Source of the DNA: Rhizobiales bacterium Y(2018)
GTDB taxonomy: Bacteria; Pseudomonadota; Alphaproteobacteria; Rhizobiales; Aestuariivirgaceae
DNA: 64,000 nucleotides
Assembly: GCA_005502925.1 (NCBI GenBank)
Contig: SCPD01000022.1
Span: 1-64,000, forward strand
Direction: 5' to 3'
The position numbers and the translations under genes are program-made. The notes under the pieces are model-generated. The model did no database searches and was not told the DNA's origin. It worked only from the letters and a program-made list of their open reading frames with translations. Positions 26,341 to 34,720 of this stretch are shown here, in pieces (within the stretch, counting starts at the first letter, position 1; every line of letters begins with the position of its first letter).

Positions 26341-27316
26341 AACGGATACGCGGATCGACGAAAGCGAGGAGGATATCGGACAACAGCGTGCCGATGAGGA
26401 CGAGGACGCATTGGAACATGATGAGCGCGCCGCCCAGATACATGTCCTGCGTCTTGAGCGCCTGGATCAGGATCGGCCCCGAGGTGGGCAGGCTCAGCAC
26501 GCTCGACACGATGACATCGCCCGAAACCAGCACCGGCAGCACCCATCCCACCGTCGAGATGAAAGGATTGAGCGCGACGCGGGTCGGATAGCGCAGGATG
26601 AGGGTCGTCTCCGGCAGGCCCTTGGCGCGGCCGGTTTCGACATAGGGCTTGCCGAGCTCGTCGAGCAGATTGGCGCGCATGATGCGCACCAAAGCGGCGA
26701 TGCCCGCGACCCCCAGCACGACTACCGGGATCCACAGATGCTGCACGAGGTCGATAACTCTCGCAAAGCTCCAGGGCGCATTGACGAAATCGGGCGAGAA
26801 CAGCCCGCCGACCGAATAGCCGAGGAATTCGACCGAGAGATACATGACGACGAGGGCGAGCAGGAAGCTCGGCGTCGCCATGCCGAGGAAACTGAGGAAG
26901 GTGACGACATAATCGCCGATGCTGTATTGTCGCACGGCGGAGAAGATGCCGACCGGGAAGGCGACGAGCCACACGAAAGCGAGGGTGCAGAAGGCAACCA
27001 GCGTCGTCATGCCGAGCCGGTCCCAGATGATGTCGGAAACGGGCGAGCGGTATTCGAAGCTCATGCCGAGATCGCCCTTGAGCGCATTGCCGACCCAGGT
27101 GAAATACTGGACGACCATCGGCTGGTCGAGGCCGTAGCGCAGGCGCAGCGCATCGAGCGTGGCACTGTCCGCCGGCGATCCTGAAGTCGCGAGATCCGCC
27201 GCATAGCTGGTGACGAAGTCGCCCGGCGGCAATTGGATGATCACGAAGGCGACGACGGTCACCGCGAAGAACGACGGAAACATCCAGAGCAGGCGGCGGA
27301 GGATAAAACCGAGCAT
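26330..27316 (-). CDS. ABC importer permease, DppB type
   Basis: A 328-aa permease starting MLGFILRRLLWMFPSFF at the ATG at 27316, with the family segment VIIQLPPGDFV in the first periplasmic loop and EAA-type loop ETGRAKGLPETTLILRY near residue 225. Overlaps the next permease by 11 bases. The gap to the binding-protein gene upstream holds a strong hairpin. Confidence 0.92.
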   Translation of the reverse strand: MLGFILRRLLWMFPSFFAVTVVAFVIIQLPPGDFVTSYAADLATSGSPADSATLDALRLRYGLDQPMVVQYFTWVGNALKGDLGMSFEYRSPVSDIIWDRLGMTTLVAFCTLAFVWLVAFPVGIFSAVRQYSIGDYVVTFLSFLGMATPSFLLALVVMYLSVEFLGYSVGGLFSPDFVNAPWSFARVIDLVQHLWIPVVVLGVAGIAALVRIMRANLLDELGKPYVETGRAKGLPETTLILRYPTRVALNPFISTVGWVLPVLVSGDVIVSSVLSLPTSGPILIQALKTQDMYLGGALIMFQCVLVLIGTLLSDILLAFVDPRIRYDN

Positions 27317-27338
27317 GACTACACAATCTTGAAACGAG

Positions 27339-27371
27339 GGCACCGGCCGATGCAAAGCACCGGCCGGTGCC
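27339..27371 (-). terminator. Strong hairpin between binding-protein and permease genes
   Basis: Perfect ten-base arms GGCACCGGCC (27339-27348) and GGCCGGTGCC (27362-27371), 13-base loop, in the 69-base gap downstream of the SBP gene on the minus strand. No T-run follows, so partial attenuation or 3-prime-end protection of the SBP message is likelier than full termination. Confidence 0.65.
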
Positions 27372-27385
27372 ATCCTATGCCGATA

Positions 27386-29326
27386 TCAGCGCGGCGGGTC
27401 GAAGTAATATTGCTCCGTATTGCTGGCCACCGGGCTCGGATAGGTCCAGGCGAACGGCCGCGGATAGACATTGTGCAGGTTGTTCTTGACCGCGGCGAAC
27501 AGCGGACCCGGCGAATTGATGCCGATCGCATAGAACTCGTCCGCCGCGATGTTGAGCAGCTGCTGCATCAGTTCGTTCTGCTTGGCCACGTCCGCCGAGC
27601 GCAGGATATCGCGATAGAGGTCCATCTGCTTCTTGGCCGCAGCCGAGGGCTCCTCGCCCGCCTTGCCGCCCGAGGCGTACCAATTGCCCCACGGCACCGC
27701 GAACAGGGTTTCGTTCCAGAACGGGAAGTAGAAGGTCGGCTCGAACAGCGCGTCACCCATGCCGCCGCTGCCGAGGAACACGGCCGCATCATGCTCATTG
27801 GCATCCTTGCGGTCGTAGAACAGCGTGCGGTCGACGGTCTGCACCTTCGCATCGACGCCGACCGCCTGCCAGTATTGGGCCGTGAGCTGGGTCGAGTCGA
27901 GGAAGTCGCCGAGCGCCGGGATCACCATGATGTTGAAGGTGATGCGCTTGCCGTCCGGTCCGAGACGGAAGCCCTCGCTGTCCTTCTTGGGGAAGGCCTT
28001 GTCGAGATGCTCGTTCGCCTTGGCGACGTCGTATTCCGTATATTGCTTGGCGAGCCGCTCATTGTAATAGGGCGACTCCTTGCGCGGCGCCGCCTGCCAC
28101 GGTTCACCCTGCCCGACAAAGGCGGCATCGATGATTGCCTGCCGGTCGATGGCGTAGCTGAGGCCGATACGGAAGTCCTTGTTGTTGAAGATCTCATGCT
28201 TCACCGGATCCTTATGGGTCAGGTTGAAGGAGATGATCGTCGTGTTCATGTCGGCATTGGGCCCATCGGAAAGATGGATCTGCGCCTTCTCCGCCGCATC
28301 GGCAAATACCGCGCGGTTGGCATTGGCGTTCACATGGCGATCCTGATAGTCGATCTCGCCATTCACCACCTTGAGCACCAGCGTCTGCTTGTCGGCATTC
28401 ACCGAAACGCTCAGATCGTCGATATAGGGAAGCTGGTTGCCCTCCGGATCGACCTTGAAATAATAGGGATTGCGCTTGAGCGTCACGAGCGTGGCGCCGC
28501 CGATATAGGGGTCCTTGATGACCCAGGGCTCCATGGTCGGCCGGTCGGGATTCTGCCAGCGTTCATTGGCTTCGGTGTCGACGGCGCATTTCTTGATGAA
28601 CAGTTCCGTCCAGTTGGCGACCCCGGCTTCCTTGATCAGCGCGTCCAGGCCGTCCTTGTTATAGGTCGGCTGGAACTGCGAGCAATAATGCTTCGCCATC
28701 ATCGTCATCTGCACGCCATAGACGCTGGCGAGCTTCTGCGGGAACACGCCATAGGGCTCTTTGAACGTGATCTTGAAGGTCTTGTCGTCGATCTTCTCGA
28801 ACTTGCCCGCCTCGCCGCCGCTCATCAGCCAGTCGACGCCATTCGCCAGCAATTCCTTGTTGCCGGCGATGTCATTGATGAAGAAGCCGATATCGTCGCT
28901 GGTGAAAGGCTTGCCGTCCGACCATTTCAGGCCGTCGCGCAGCTTGATCGTATATTCCTTGGCGTCGGCGCTGTTGGTGATTTCGGCCGCGAGATTGGGG
29001 ATCACCTTGCCGCTCCATTCGCGGTCCCAGGCGAGCAGCGGTTCGTAGCCCGCCATGCGGAAGAGCCAGTTGCGGTCAGAGCCGCCGACCATGCCGGAGC
29101 GCCAGGTACCGCCATATTTGCCGACCTTCTCGACCGGCGTGACGATGCGCGGATCTTTCGGCAGTCTTTCGGCAACCGGCGGCAAGGTGCCGGCCTTGAC
29201 GAGCTCGTCGAGCATCGGCGCCTGCTTGTATTCGACCGCCAAGGCCGCGGTCGTGCCGAGGCAGAGCGCGCCGAAGGCGGCAAGCAGGCCGCTTATTTTT
29301 GGTCGGGTTATCCCGGAACTCCTCAC
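27386..29326 (-). CDS. Large ABC solute-binding protein, SBP family 5 (oligosaccharide/oligopeptide type)
   Basis: A 646-aa periplasmic receptor, about 100 residues longer than OppA. I use the GTG at 29326, seven bases after AGGGAGGA; it gives MRSSGITRPKISGLLAAFG, a signal peptide ending AALAVEY. The mature start APMLDELVKAGTLPPVAERL with VGKYGGTW is characteristic of the AgpA-like, carbohydrate-linked branch of SBP family 5. It heads the operon that continues through two permeases, a fused ATPase and an SMP-30 lactonase. Operator-like element A lies 88 bp upstream. Confidence 0.9.
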   Translation of the reverse strand: MRSSGITRPKISGLLAAFGALCLGTTAALAVEYKQAPMLDELVKAGTLPPVAERLPKDPRIVTPVEKVGKYGGTWRSGMVGGSDRNWLFRMAGYEPLLAWDREWSGKVIPNLAAEITNSADAKEYTIKLRDGLKWSDGKPFTSDDIGFFINDIAGNKELLANGVDWLMSGGEAGKFEKIDDKTFKITFKEPYGVFPQKLASVYGVQMTMMAKHYCSQFQPTYNKDGLDALIKEAGVANWTELFIKKCAVDTEANERWQNPDRPTMEPWVIKDPYIGGATLVTLKRNPYYFKVDPEGNQLPYIDDLSVSVNADKQTLVLKVVNGEIDYQDRHVNANANRAVFADAAEKAQIHLSDGPNADMNTTIISFNLTHKDPVKHEIFNNKDFRIGLSYAIDRQAIIDAAFVGQGEPWQAAPRKESPYYNERLAKQYTEYDVAKANEHLDKAFPKKDSEGFRLGPDGKRITFNIMVIPALGDFLDSTQLTAQYWQAVGVDAKVQTVDRTLFYDRKDANEHDAAVFLGSGGMGDALFEPTFYFPFWNETLFAVPWGNWYASGGKAGEEPSAAAKKQMDLYRDILRSADVAKQNELMQQLLNIAADEFYAIGINSPGPLFAAVKNNLHNVYPRPFAWTYPSPVASNTEQYYFDPPR

Positions 29327-29413
29327 TGGTAGTCCTCCCTGGTTATTTATTGTGGAATTCGGCAGTGCGGCGAATACGCTTACATGTCGGCGGCCCACTG
29401 TCAAGAAATCATC

Positions 29414-29431
29414 AACTTGTCAGTCATCTTT
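29414..29431 (-). promoter_or_regulatory. Operator-like element A (SBP/importer operon)
   Basis: On the plus strand AACTTGTCAGTCATCTTT, first of five related copies. Its AAC edge faces the SBP gene and lies 88 bases upstream of the GTG start. The core resembles the TTGTC-N-GACA half-dyad favoured by FCD-type GntR regulators such as the one at 34721. Confidence 0.65.
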
Positions 29432-29538
29432 TGCGAAGCGGGCTCTAAGCCAATCCGCTCTTAAAAACCGGGCGTTTTTGCTGGTTTTCGTGACTTTGTG
29501 AAGCAAGGCGCTGAAAAACCGTTGAATCTTGATCGCAC

Positions 29539-29556
29539 AAAGATGTAAGACAAGTT
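29539..29556 (+). promoter_or_regulatory. Operator-like element B (deaminase-RraA operon)
   Basis: AAAGATGTAAGACAAGTT on the plus strand, which is AACTTGTCTTACATCTTT on the minus strand. The AAC edge faces the deaminase gene, 35 bases before its ATG. Together with element A it brackets the 264-base divergent intergenic region; apart from these two elements I see no other feature there. Confidence 0.65.
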
Positions 29557-29590
29557 AGAGAAAACCAACGGCAGGGACGGTTCAGGAGCC

Positions 29591-30907
29591 ATGACCACCA
29601 TCGATTTGACGTCCATCGGGACCTTCGCGCTCGACCGCACGGTGAAAGGCATGCCGGGCGATCTGGCCCCCACCGCCCTCAAGGACATCGGCAAATACGG
29701 CTGGAACGTGCTGCGTGAGGACCTGCCTCTGCCGCTCGCCGTCATGCGCGAAAGCGCCATCGCCCATAACAGCGCCTGGATGCGGCGTTATCTCGAGGCC
29801 ACCGGCGCCGATATCGCGCCGCATGGCAAGACGACGATGAGCCCGCAACTTTTCGCCCGCCAGGTGAAGGACGGCGCCTGGGCGATCACCATCGGATCGG
29901 TCGAGCAGCTGCAGGTGGCGCGGCAATTCGGCTTCCAGCGCCTCCTCCTCGCCAACCAGCCGGTCGGCGCCAAGTCGCAGCGCTACATTGTCGATGAGCT
30001 CAAGCGCGACAAGCAATTCGACTTCTATTGCTTCGTCGATTCGGTCGATCTCGTCCGCCAGCTCAGCGCCGTCGCGCGCGACGGCAAGCTCGATCGCCCC
30101 ATCCAGGTGATTATCGAAGGCGGCTTTGCCGGCGGCCGCACCGGTTGCCGCACGCTTGAAGAGGCGCTCGCGGTGGCGCGCGCCGTCAAGGCTGCCGCCC
30201 CTTATCTCTCCTTGCGTGGCGTCGGCGGCTATGAAGGCTTGCTGCGCCGGCCCTCTCCCGATGAATCGGCCAAGGTGGTCGACGGCTTCCTCACTTTCCT
30301 TCTCGACATCGCTCTGGGCTGCGACCGTGAGGATCTGTTCGGCGACGGCGAAGTCCTGCTGACCGCCGGCGGCACCGTCTTCTACGATCTGGTGACCCGG
30401 CATTTCGGCGCGGCGAAGATGTCACGTCCTGTCCGCGTCGTGCTGCGCTGCGGCTGCTACATCACCCATGATTCGGCGAGCTACGTGGCGCATTTCGAGC
30501 AGCTGCGCGCCCGCAATGGCTGGGTCGACGATCTGGGCCCGGGCCCCCAGGCAGCCCTCGAAGTGTGGGCCTATGTGCAATCGCGCCCAGAGCCCGGCAA
30601 GGCGCTCCTCACCGTCGGACGGCGCGACATCTCCTTCGATTCCGCCATGCCGACGCCGCTCAAATGGCTGCGCCCCGCACCTGGCGTCACCGCCGCCGAT
30701 CTGCGTCCGATGGGGGCCGATCATGTGGTGACCGGGCTCAACGACCAGCATTGCCACCTCAAGATCCCGGAGACGAGCCCGCTCGCCGTCGGCGACATGG
30801 TGGCCTTCGGCATCTCGCATCCCTGCACCACCTTCGACAAATGGCAGGTCATTTGCGTCGTCGACGACGACTACAATGTCGTCTCGGCCATCCGCACGTT
30901 TTTCTGA
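29591..30907 (+). CDS. PLP-dependent amino-acid deaminase/aldolase (D-serine dehydratase/D-threonine aldolase-like, fold type III)
   Basis: A 438-aa enzyme with an alanine-racemase-like N-terminal barrel. The PLP lysine lies in PHGKTTMS (Lys80). The C-terminal domain has DQHCHLKI and SHPCTTFDKW, the His/Cys zinc site of DSD1-like eukaryotic-type D-serine dehydratases and D-threo-3-hydroxyaspartate dehydratases. Expected reaction: removal of water and ammonia from a beta-hydroxy D-amino acid to a 2-oxo acid, or retro-aldol cleavage. It is cotranscribed with an RraA-family gene, and a RidA gene lies in the neighbouring operon, fitting enamine/imine chemistry. Confidence 0.87.
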   Translation: MTTIDLTSIGTFALDRTVKGMPGDLAPTALKDIGKYGWNVLREDLPLPLAVMRESAIAHNSAWMRRYLEATGADIAPHGKTTMSPQLFARQVKDGAWAITIGSVEQLQVARQFGFQRLLLANQPVGAKSQRYIVDELKRDKQFDFYCFVDSVDLVRQLSAVARDGKLDRPIQVIIEGGFAGGRTGCRTLEEALAVARAVKAAAPYLSLRGVGGYEGLLRRPSPDESAKVVDGFLTFLLDIALGCDREDLFGDGEVLLTAGGTVFYDLVTRHFGAAKMSRPVRVVLRCGCYITHDSASYVAHFEQLRARNGWVDDLGPGPQAALEVWAYVQSRPEPGKALLTVGRRDISFDSAMPTPLKWLRPAPGVTAADLRPMGADHVVTGLNDQHCHLKIPETSPLAVGDMVAFGISHPCTTFDKWQVICVVDDDYNVVSAIRTFF

Positions 30908-30936
30908 TCCGATCCCAGCAACCAGGAAGCCTCACG

Positions 30937-31653
30937 ATGAGCCCCGAACCCCTTTCCCCCGAAACCCGCAGCCTGCTGTCTGAGATCAGCACCGCCACGC
31001 TGACCTCGCAGCTGATGGCGCGCGGCTTGCGCAACACTTTCATGCAGAAGGTGCACCGTCTCACCACCGGCGGCCCGTCCATGGTCGGTGAAGCCTTCAC
31101 GCTGCGCTATATACCGGCGCGCGAGGACATCGACGTGTCGGCCGTCTTCGAGGACCGCAACCACCCGCAGCGCAAGGCGGTCGAGACCATCCCTTCGGGC
31201 CATGTGCTGGTCATCGACTGCCGCCAGGATATCCGCGCCGCCGGCGCCGGAAGCATTCTCGTCACCCGCACGATGATGAAGGGCGCCGCGGGCGTCGTCA
31301 CCGATGGCGGCTTGCGCGATTCGCCCACCATCGAAGCCTTGGATTATCCGGTCTATTGCGGCGGCCGCTCCGCCCCCACCAATCTGACGCGTCATCATGC
31401 GGTCGACATCAATGTGCCGATCGGCTGCGGCGATGTGCCGGTCTATCCGGGCGATATCATTGTCGGCGACCGCGAGGGCGTGGTGGTCATTCCACGCCAT
31501 CTCGCCGACGAGGTGGCAAAACAGGGCAAAGAACAGACGCTGATGGAGGACTTCGTCACCGAACGTGTTCTCGCCGGGCAGTCGACCTTCGGTCTCTATC
31601 CGCCCAATGCCGAGACGCTGGCGGCCTTCGAGGCCTGGAAGAAGCAGCGCTGA
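30937..31653 (+). CDS. RraA-family protein (HMG/CHA aldolase or oxaloacetate decarboxylase type)
   Basis: A 238-aa RraA/MenG-fold protein. The ATG at 30937 follows an AGGAAG ribosome site. Active-site features of the aldolase branch are visible: DCRQDIRAAGAGSILVTR, then GAAGVVTDGGLRDSP with the RD pair, and the later GDREGVVVIP. Enzymes of this family split 4-hydroxy-4-methyl-2-oxoglutarate or decarboxylate oxaloacetate. Being coupled to a beta-hydroxy-amino-acid deaminase, it may process the 2-oxo acid formed. The name regulator of RNase E activity does not apply with confidence here. Confidence 0.87.
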   Translation: MSPEPLSPETRSLLSEISTATLTSQLMARGLRNTFMQKVHRLTTGGPSMVGEAFTLRYIPAREDIDVSAVFEDRNHPQRKAVETIPSGHVLVIDCRQDIRAAGAGSILVTRTMMKGAAGVVTDGGLRDSPTIEALDYPVYCGGRSAPTNLTRHHAVDINVPIGCGDVPVYPGDIIVGDREGVVVIPRHLADEVAKQGKEQTLMEDFVTERVLAGQSTFGLYPPNAETLAAFEAWKKQR

Positions 31654-31716
31654 GGATCATCTTCGCTCCCGCAGGCAAAGCTGGCCGGGGCGCGTCGCGA
31701 GCCCCTCCCTCATTTC

Positions 31717-31742
31717 CCCTTCTCCCGCTTGCGGGAGAAGGG
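31717..31742. terminator. Rhizobiales-type palindrome, bidirectional terminator
   Basis: Arms CCCTTCTCCCGC (31717-31728) and GCGGGAGAAGGG (31731-31742) are exact inverted copies separated by TT. The element lies between convergent genes ending at 31653 and 31797 and matches a very common rhizobial intergenic palindrome. Confidence 0.75.
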
Positions 31743-31796
31743 AAACCAAGGAAGGCCTTATGTGCTTCGAAGAATCTCCAGAGAGGAAACCCCGCC

Positions 31797-34031
31797 TCAC
31801 ACCACGTGATCGCCGAGCTTCGGGAAGGTCTCGTGGCCCCAGATCTGTCTTTCGCGGATGATCGCCTTCGGCCGCTCCGGATTGACGCTCTCGAATTCAC
31901 GCGCGATGCGGTGGCCGTCGAAGATCGCGTCCGCCAGGTAGCGTGGCGCCAGGCAATCGCCTGACCGTACTACCGTTTCGAGGCCGGCCTCCTGCCAGCG
32001 CGGCTTGAGCGCCATCACGCCATCATAGAGCTCGGTCTTCGCTTCACGCGATGTGCACAGGATCACGCTGTCGCAGTCGAGGATTTCGACCGCATCGCCG
32101 AGCCGGCGCGGATAGACGCCGGTCTGCGGCGTGGTGGTGCGCCGCGACCCGTCGCGATAGCGGTCATAGAGCACAACCTCGACGCCATTGCCCGCCTTCT
32201 CGACTTTGTCGACCCAGTGGCCGGTTCGTTCCTTGATACCCTTCTCACGCAGCATGCGGCGCAGATTGTAGCCCTCAAGGGTGAGCGCCGTCATCGGCGC
32301 GACGGTTTCGAGATGCGTCACCAGAGTTACCTGCTTGCCCTGGTCGGCGAGAACCTCGGCGATGCTGATGCCCATGAAATACCCGTCCGAATCGAGCACC
32401 ACGACGCGATCGCCGATCACCTTGCCAGCGAAGAACTGCTCCGGCGTGACGAAGTGATCGAGCGTCGCATCGATGCCTGGAATTGTGTCGGGCCCGCTGG
32501 CGCCGAGCCCGTTGCCGGCCCAGCGGGCGCCCGTCGCCAGCACGACGCGCCGAGCGCCGTAATCGAGGATGTCTTCCGCCGTGACGAGGCCGGTGCCGCG
32601 CATCACCGTCACATTGGGCATGCGCGCGATCTGGCTTTCGCGATAATCATAGACGCGGCCCCATTCGGCAAGGCCAGGCAGCCGCACGACGTCACGCAGA
32701 TGGCCGCCGAGCTGTTCCTTCGCCTCGACGAGATGCACCTCATAGCCGCGCTTGCCGAGTACGCGGGCACATTCGAGACCGGACGGCCCCGCGCCCACCA
32801 CCAGCACCATTTCGGGATTGGGCGTGGGCTCGAAGCGCTCCGGGTGCCAGCCGCGGCGATATTCCTCGAGCGCCGTCGGATTCTGCGTACAGATGATCAT
32901 GTTGTTGAGATTGAAGCGCGATACGCAGGCATTGCAGCCGATGCATTCGCAGATGTCCTCGACACGGCCTTCGTCGATCTTGCGCGGCAGCCACGGATCG
33001 GCGATCGAAGGCCGCGCCGCGCCGATGATATCGAGCTGGCCGGAGCGGATCACCCGCACCATTTCATCGGGCTCGGTGAAACGTCCGACACCCACCACCG
33101 GCACCTTGGCGATGCGTTTGACTTCGGTGTTCCACGGCGACTGATGGTTCGATTTGTAGAAGCGCGAGGGACCTGAATCCTCGCCCCACATATCCTCGCC
33201 CGAGCCGCCGATGATGATGTCCCACATGTCGACGAGACCGAGCTTGGTGATGTACTCGACGAAAGCCAGGCCTTCGTCATGGAGCTCGAGCCCCCAGGGC
33301 CCGGCGAGGTCGTCGATCGAGATGCGCGTCGCCACCGCACAGTGATCTCCGGCGACCTTCTTCAGCCGTTCCAGCGCCTCGACCCAGAAGCGGGCGCGAT
33401 TCTCGAACGAGCCACCATAGCCGTCGGTACGGCGGTTGAAATGGCGCGACAGCGCGTGCACCGGGAAGACGCCGGCGGCGCCATGAATATAGAGGATGTC
33501 GAAACCGGCATCCTTGGCGCGCCGCGCCGCGTCCTCATACATCTGCATGATGCGGGCGATGTCTTCCTCGGTCGCCGCATAGGTATAGACCTTGGGCGTG
33601 CCGCCGGATGGAAAGCGGTCGAAGGCGGCCGCCACATAGCGGCTCCACAGATTGTCCTTGACCCCGCCGGCACCGAGCTCGACACCGGCAAGCGCCCCCC
33701 ATTTATGGACCTCGTCCACCATGTGGCGATGGTTGATGACGTCGCCCTCGTCCCACATCGTCGTGTTGGTCGAGGTGGACTGGTTGATCTCCGGATGGAT
33801 CGAGCAGGATTCGGTCGACAACCCGCCCCAGCCGCCTTCCGCCTTCACGGCGCGATGGCCGGCATTCGAGCCGGGGCGCGGATGGCCGGCGCCGGTGCAT
33901 TGCGGAACCTGATAGAAGCGGTTCTTCATCACCTTGGGACCGATGCGGATCGGCTCGAACAGCAGATCGTAGCGCGGATCGCGCCGGCGCGGCGCCGTGC
34001 CGGTCGGGTGGGCTGCCGGTGCCTGGGTCAT
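31797..34031 (-). CDS. Trimethylamine-dehydrogenase-like FMN/[4Fe-4S]/FAD oxidoreductase
   Basis: A 744-aa flavoprotein. Residues 20 to about 365 are an Old-Yellow-Enzyme barrel, followed by the iron-sulfur loop CIGCNACVSRF with a fourth Cys in MIICTQNPT, then ADP-binding and FAD/NADH domains. It tracks trimethylamine dehydrogenase (729 aa) closely: the cysteine that binds FMN covalently is kept (VPQC, Cys45). The TMA-binding Tyr60 position is Ser75, and the Tyr169/His172 positions are His183/Ala186, while the VDMWD Trp/Asp are kept. It is probably an N-demethylase or amine dehydrogenase for a different, bulkier substrate. Overlaps the RidA gene by 4 bases. Confidence 0.88.
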   Translation of the reverse strand: MTQAPAAHPTGTAPRRRDPRYDLLFEPIRIGPKVMKNRFYQVPQCTGAGHPRPGSNAGHRAVKAEGGWGGLSTESCSIHPEINQSTSTNTTMWDEGDVINHRHMVDEVHKWGALAGVELGAGGVKDNLWSRYVAAAFDRFPSGGTPKVYTYAATEEDIARIMQMYEDAARRAKDAGFDILYIHGAAGVFPVHALSRHFNRRTDGYGGSFENRARFWVEALERLKKVAGDHCAVATRISIDDLAGPWGLELHDEGLAFVEYITKLGLVDMWDIIIGGSGEDMWGEDSGPSRFYKSNHQSPWNTEVKRIAKVPVVGVGRFTEPDEMVRVIRSGQLDIIGAARPSIADPWLPRKIDEGRVEDICECIGCNACVSRFNLNNMIICTQNPTALEEYRRGWHPERFEPTPNPEMVLVVGAGPSGLECARVLGKRGYEVHLVEAKEQLGGHLRDVVRLPGLAEWGRVYDYRESQIARMPNVTVMRGTGLVTAEDILDYGARRVVLATGARWAGNGLGASGPDTIPGIDATLDHFVTPEQFFAGKVIGDRVVVLDSDGYFMGISIAEVLADQGKQVTLVTHLETVAPMTALTLEGYNLRRMLREKGIKERTGHWVDKVEKAGNGVEVVLYDRYRDGSRRTTTPQTGVYPRRLGDAVEILDCDSVILCTSREAKTELYDGVMALKPRWQEAGLETVVRSGDCLAPRYLADAIFDGHRIAREFESVNPERPKAIIRERQIWGHETFPKLGDHVV

Positions 34032-34501
34032 GGTGCGATTTCCACGATGGCTTCGACCTCGACGCCGACGCCGCGCGGCAGGGTGGCGACGCCGATGGCG
34101 CTGCGCGCATGCCGGCCGGCCTCGCCGAAGACTTCCATCAGCAGCTCCGAGGCGCCATTGGCGACGCTCGAGGCATCGATGAAGGACGGCGCGGCATTGA
34201 CGAAGACAGTGAGCTTCAGGAAGCGCTTCACCCGGTCGATGCGGCCGTCAAGTGCCTCTTCGAGCTGGACCAGGAGGTTGAGCGCGCACAGCCGCGCCGC
34301 CTTGTAGCCGTCTTCATTGCTGAGCGTGTCGCCGAGGCGGCCCTTGAACATGATCTCATCGCCGCGCCGGGGGATCTGTCCCGACATGAAGACGAGATTG
34401 CCCATCGTGGCGGCCTGGAGAAAGAAGGCCGAACCCGGCTTGGCGACGGGCGGCAGCTCCGCACCGAGGGCGGCGAGGCGGTCCTTGAAATTCACGCTCA
34501 T
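34028..34501 (-). CDS. RidA (YjgF) family enamine/imine deaminase-like protein
   Basis: A 157-aa RidA-family protein of the subgroup with an ALGAELPPV opening. Conserved blocks: FVMSGQIPRRGDE near residue 37, NLLVQLEEALDG, VFVNAAPSFIDA, and the C-terminal GVATLPRGVGVEVEAI. The arginine of the classic active site (RxAVGVxxLP) is present as ARSAIGVATLP. It starts at ATG 34501 and is coupled to the TMADH-like gene. RidA proteins hydrolyse reactive enamine/imine intermediates, which both the flavoprotein and the PLP deaminase of this region could release. Confidence 0.87.
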   Translation of the reverse strand: MSVNFKDRLAALGAELPPVAKPGSAFFLQAATMGNLVFMSGQIPRRGDEIMFKGRLGDTLSNEDGYKAARLCALNLLVQLEEALDGRIDRVKRFLKLTVFVNAAPSFIDASSVANGASELLMEVFGEAGRHARSAIGVATLPRGVGVEVEAIVEIAP

Positions 34502-34588
34502 AATATAGAGTTCCTGTCAGGTGATAGAGGATTCGTCGGCAGCCCCCCTGGGCGAGGCCCGATCTTGCGTTACGGCGCAGTAATTGTA

Positions 34589-34606
34589 AACTTATCTGAC
34601 ATCTTT
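34589..34606 (-). promoter_or_regulatory. Operator-like element C (RidA-TMADH operon and gntR)
   Basis: AACTTATCTGACATCTTT on the plus strand. Its AAC edge lies 88 bases before the RidA start, the same distance as elements A and D to their genes. The element is shared with the divergent GntR gene (start 34721), so autoregulation is likely. The rest of the 219-base gap shows no gene; GTTCCTGTCAGGTGAT at 34510 is a weak partial match. Confidence 0.65.
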
Positions 34607-34720
34607 GAGCAAGCCATCCTTTGGGGGACTTGCACAAGATCAGGCGATGCTGCAAACACGGACGAGTTGCAACCGGCGCGAATAACGCGCGACAGAACGT
34701 GAAAGACGGGAGACAGGGAT

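Noticed and set aside
27233-29332. 699-aa open frame on the plus strand opposite the large SBP gene
   Set aside because: It is antisense to a clear SBP family-5 gene, has no ribosome site or family similarity, and its Arg/His/Asp-rich composition is typical of GC-rich antisense frames.
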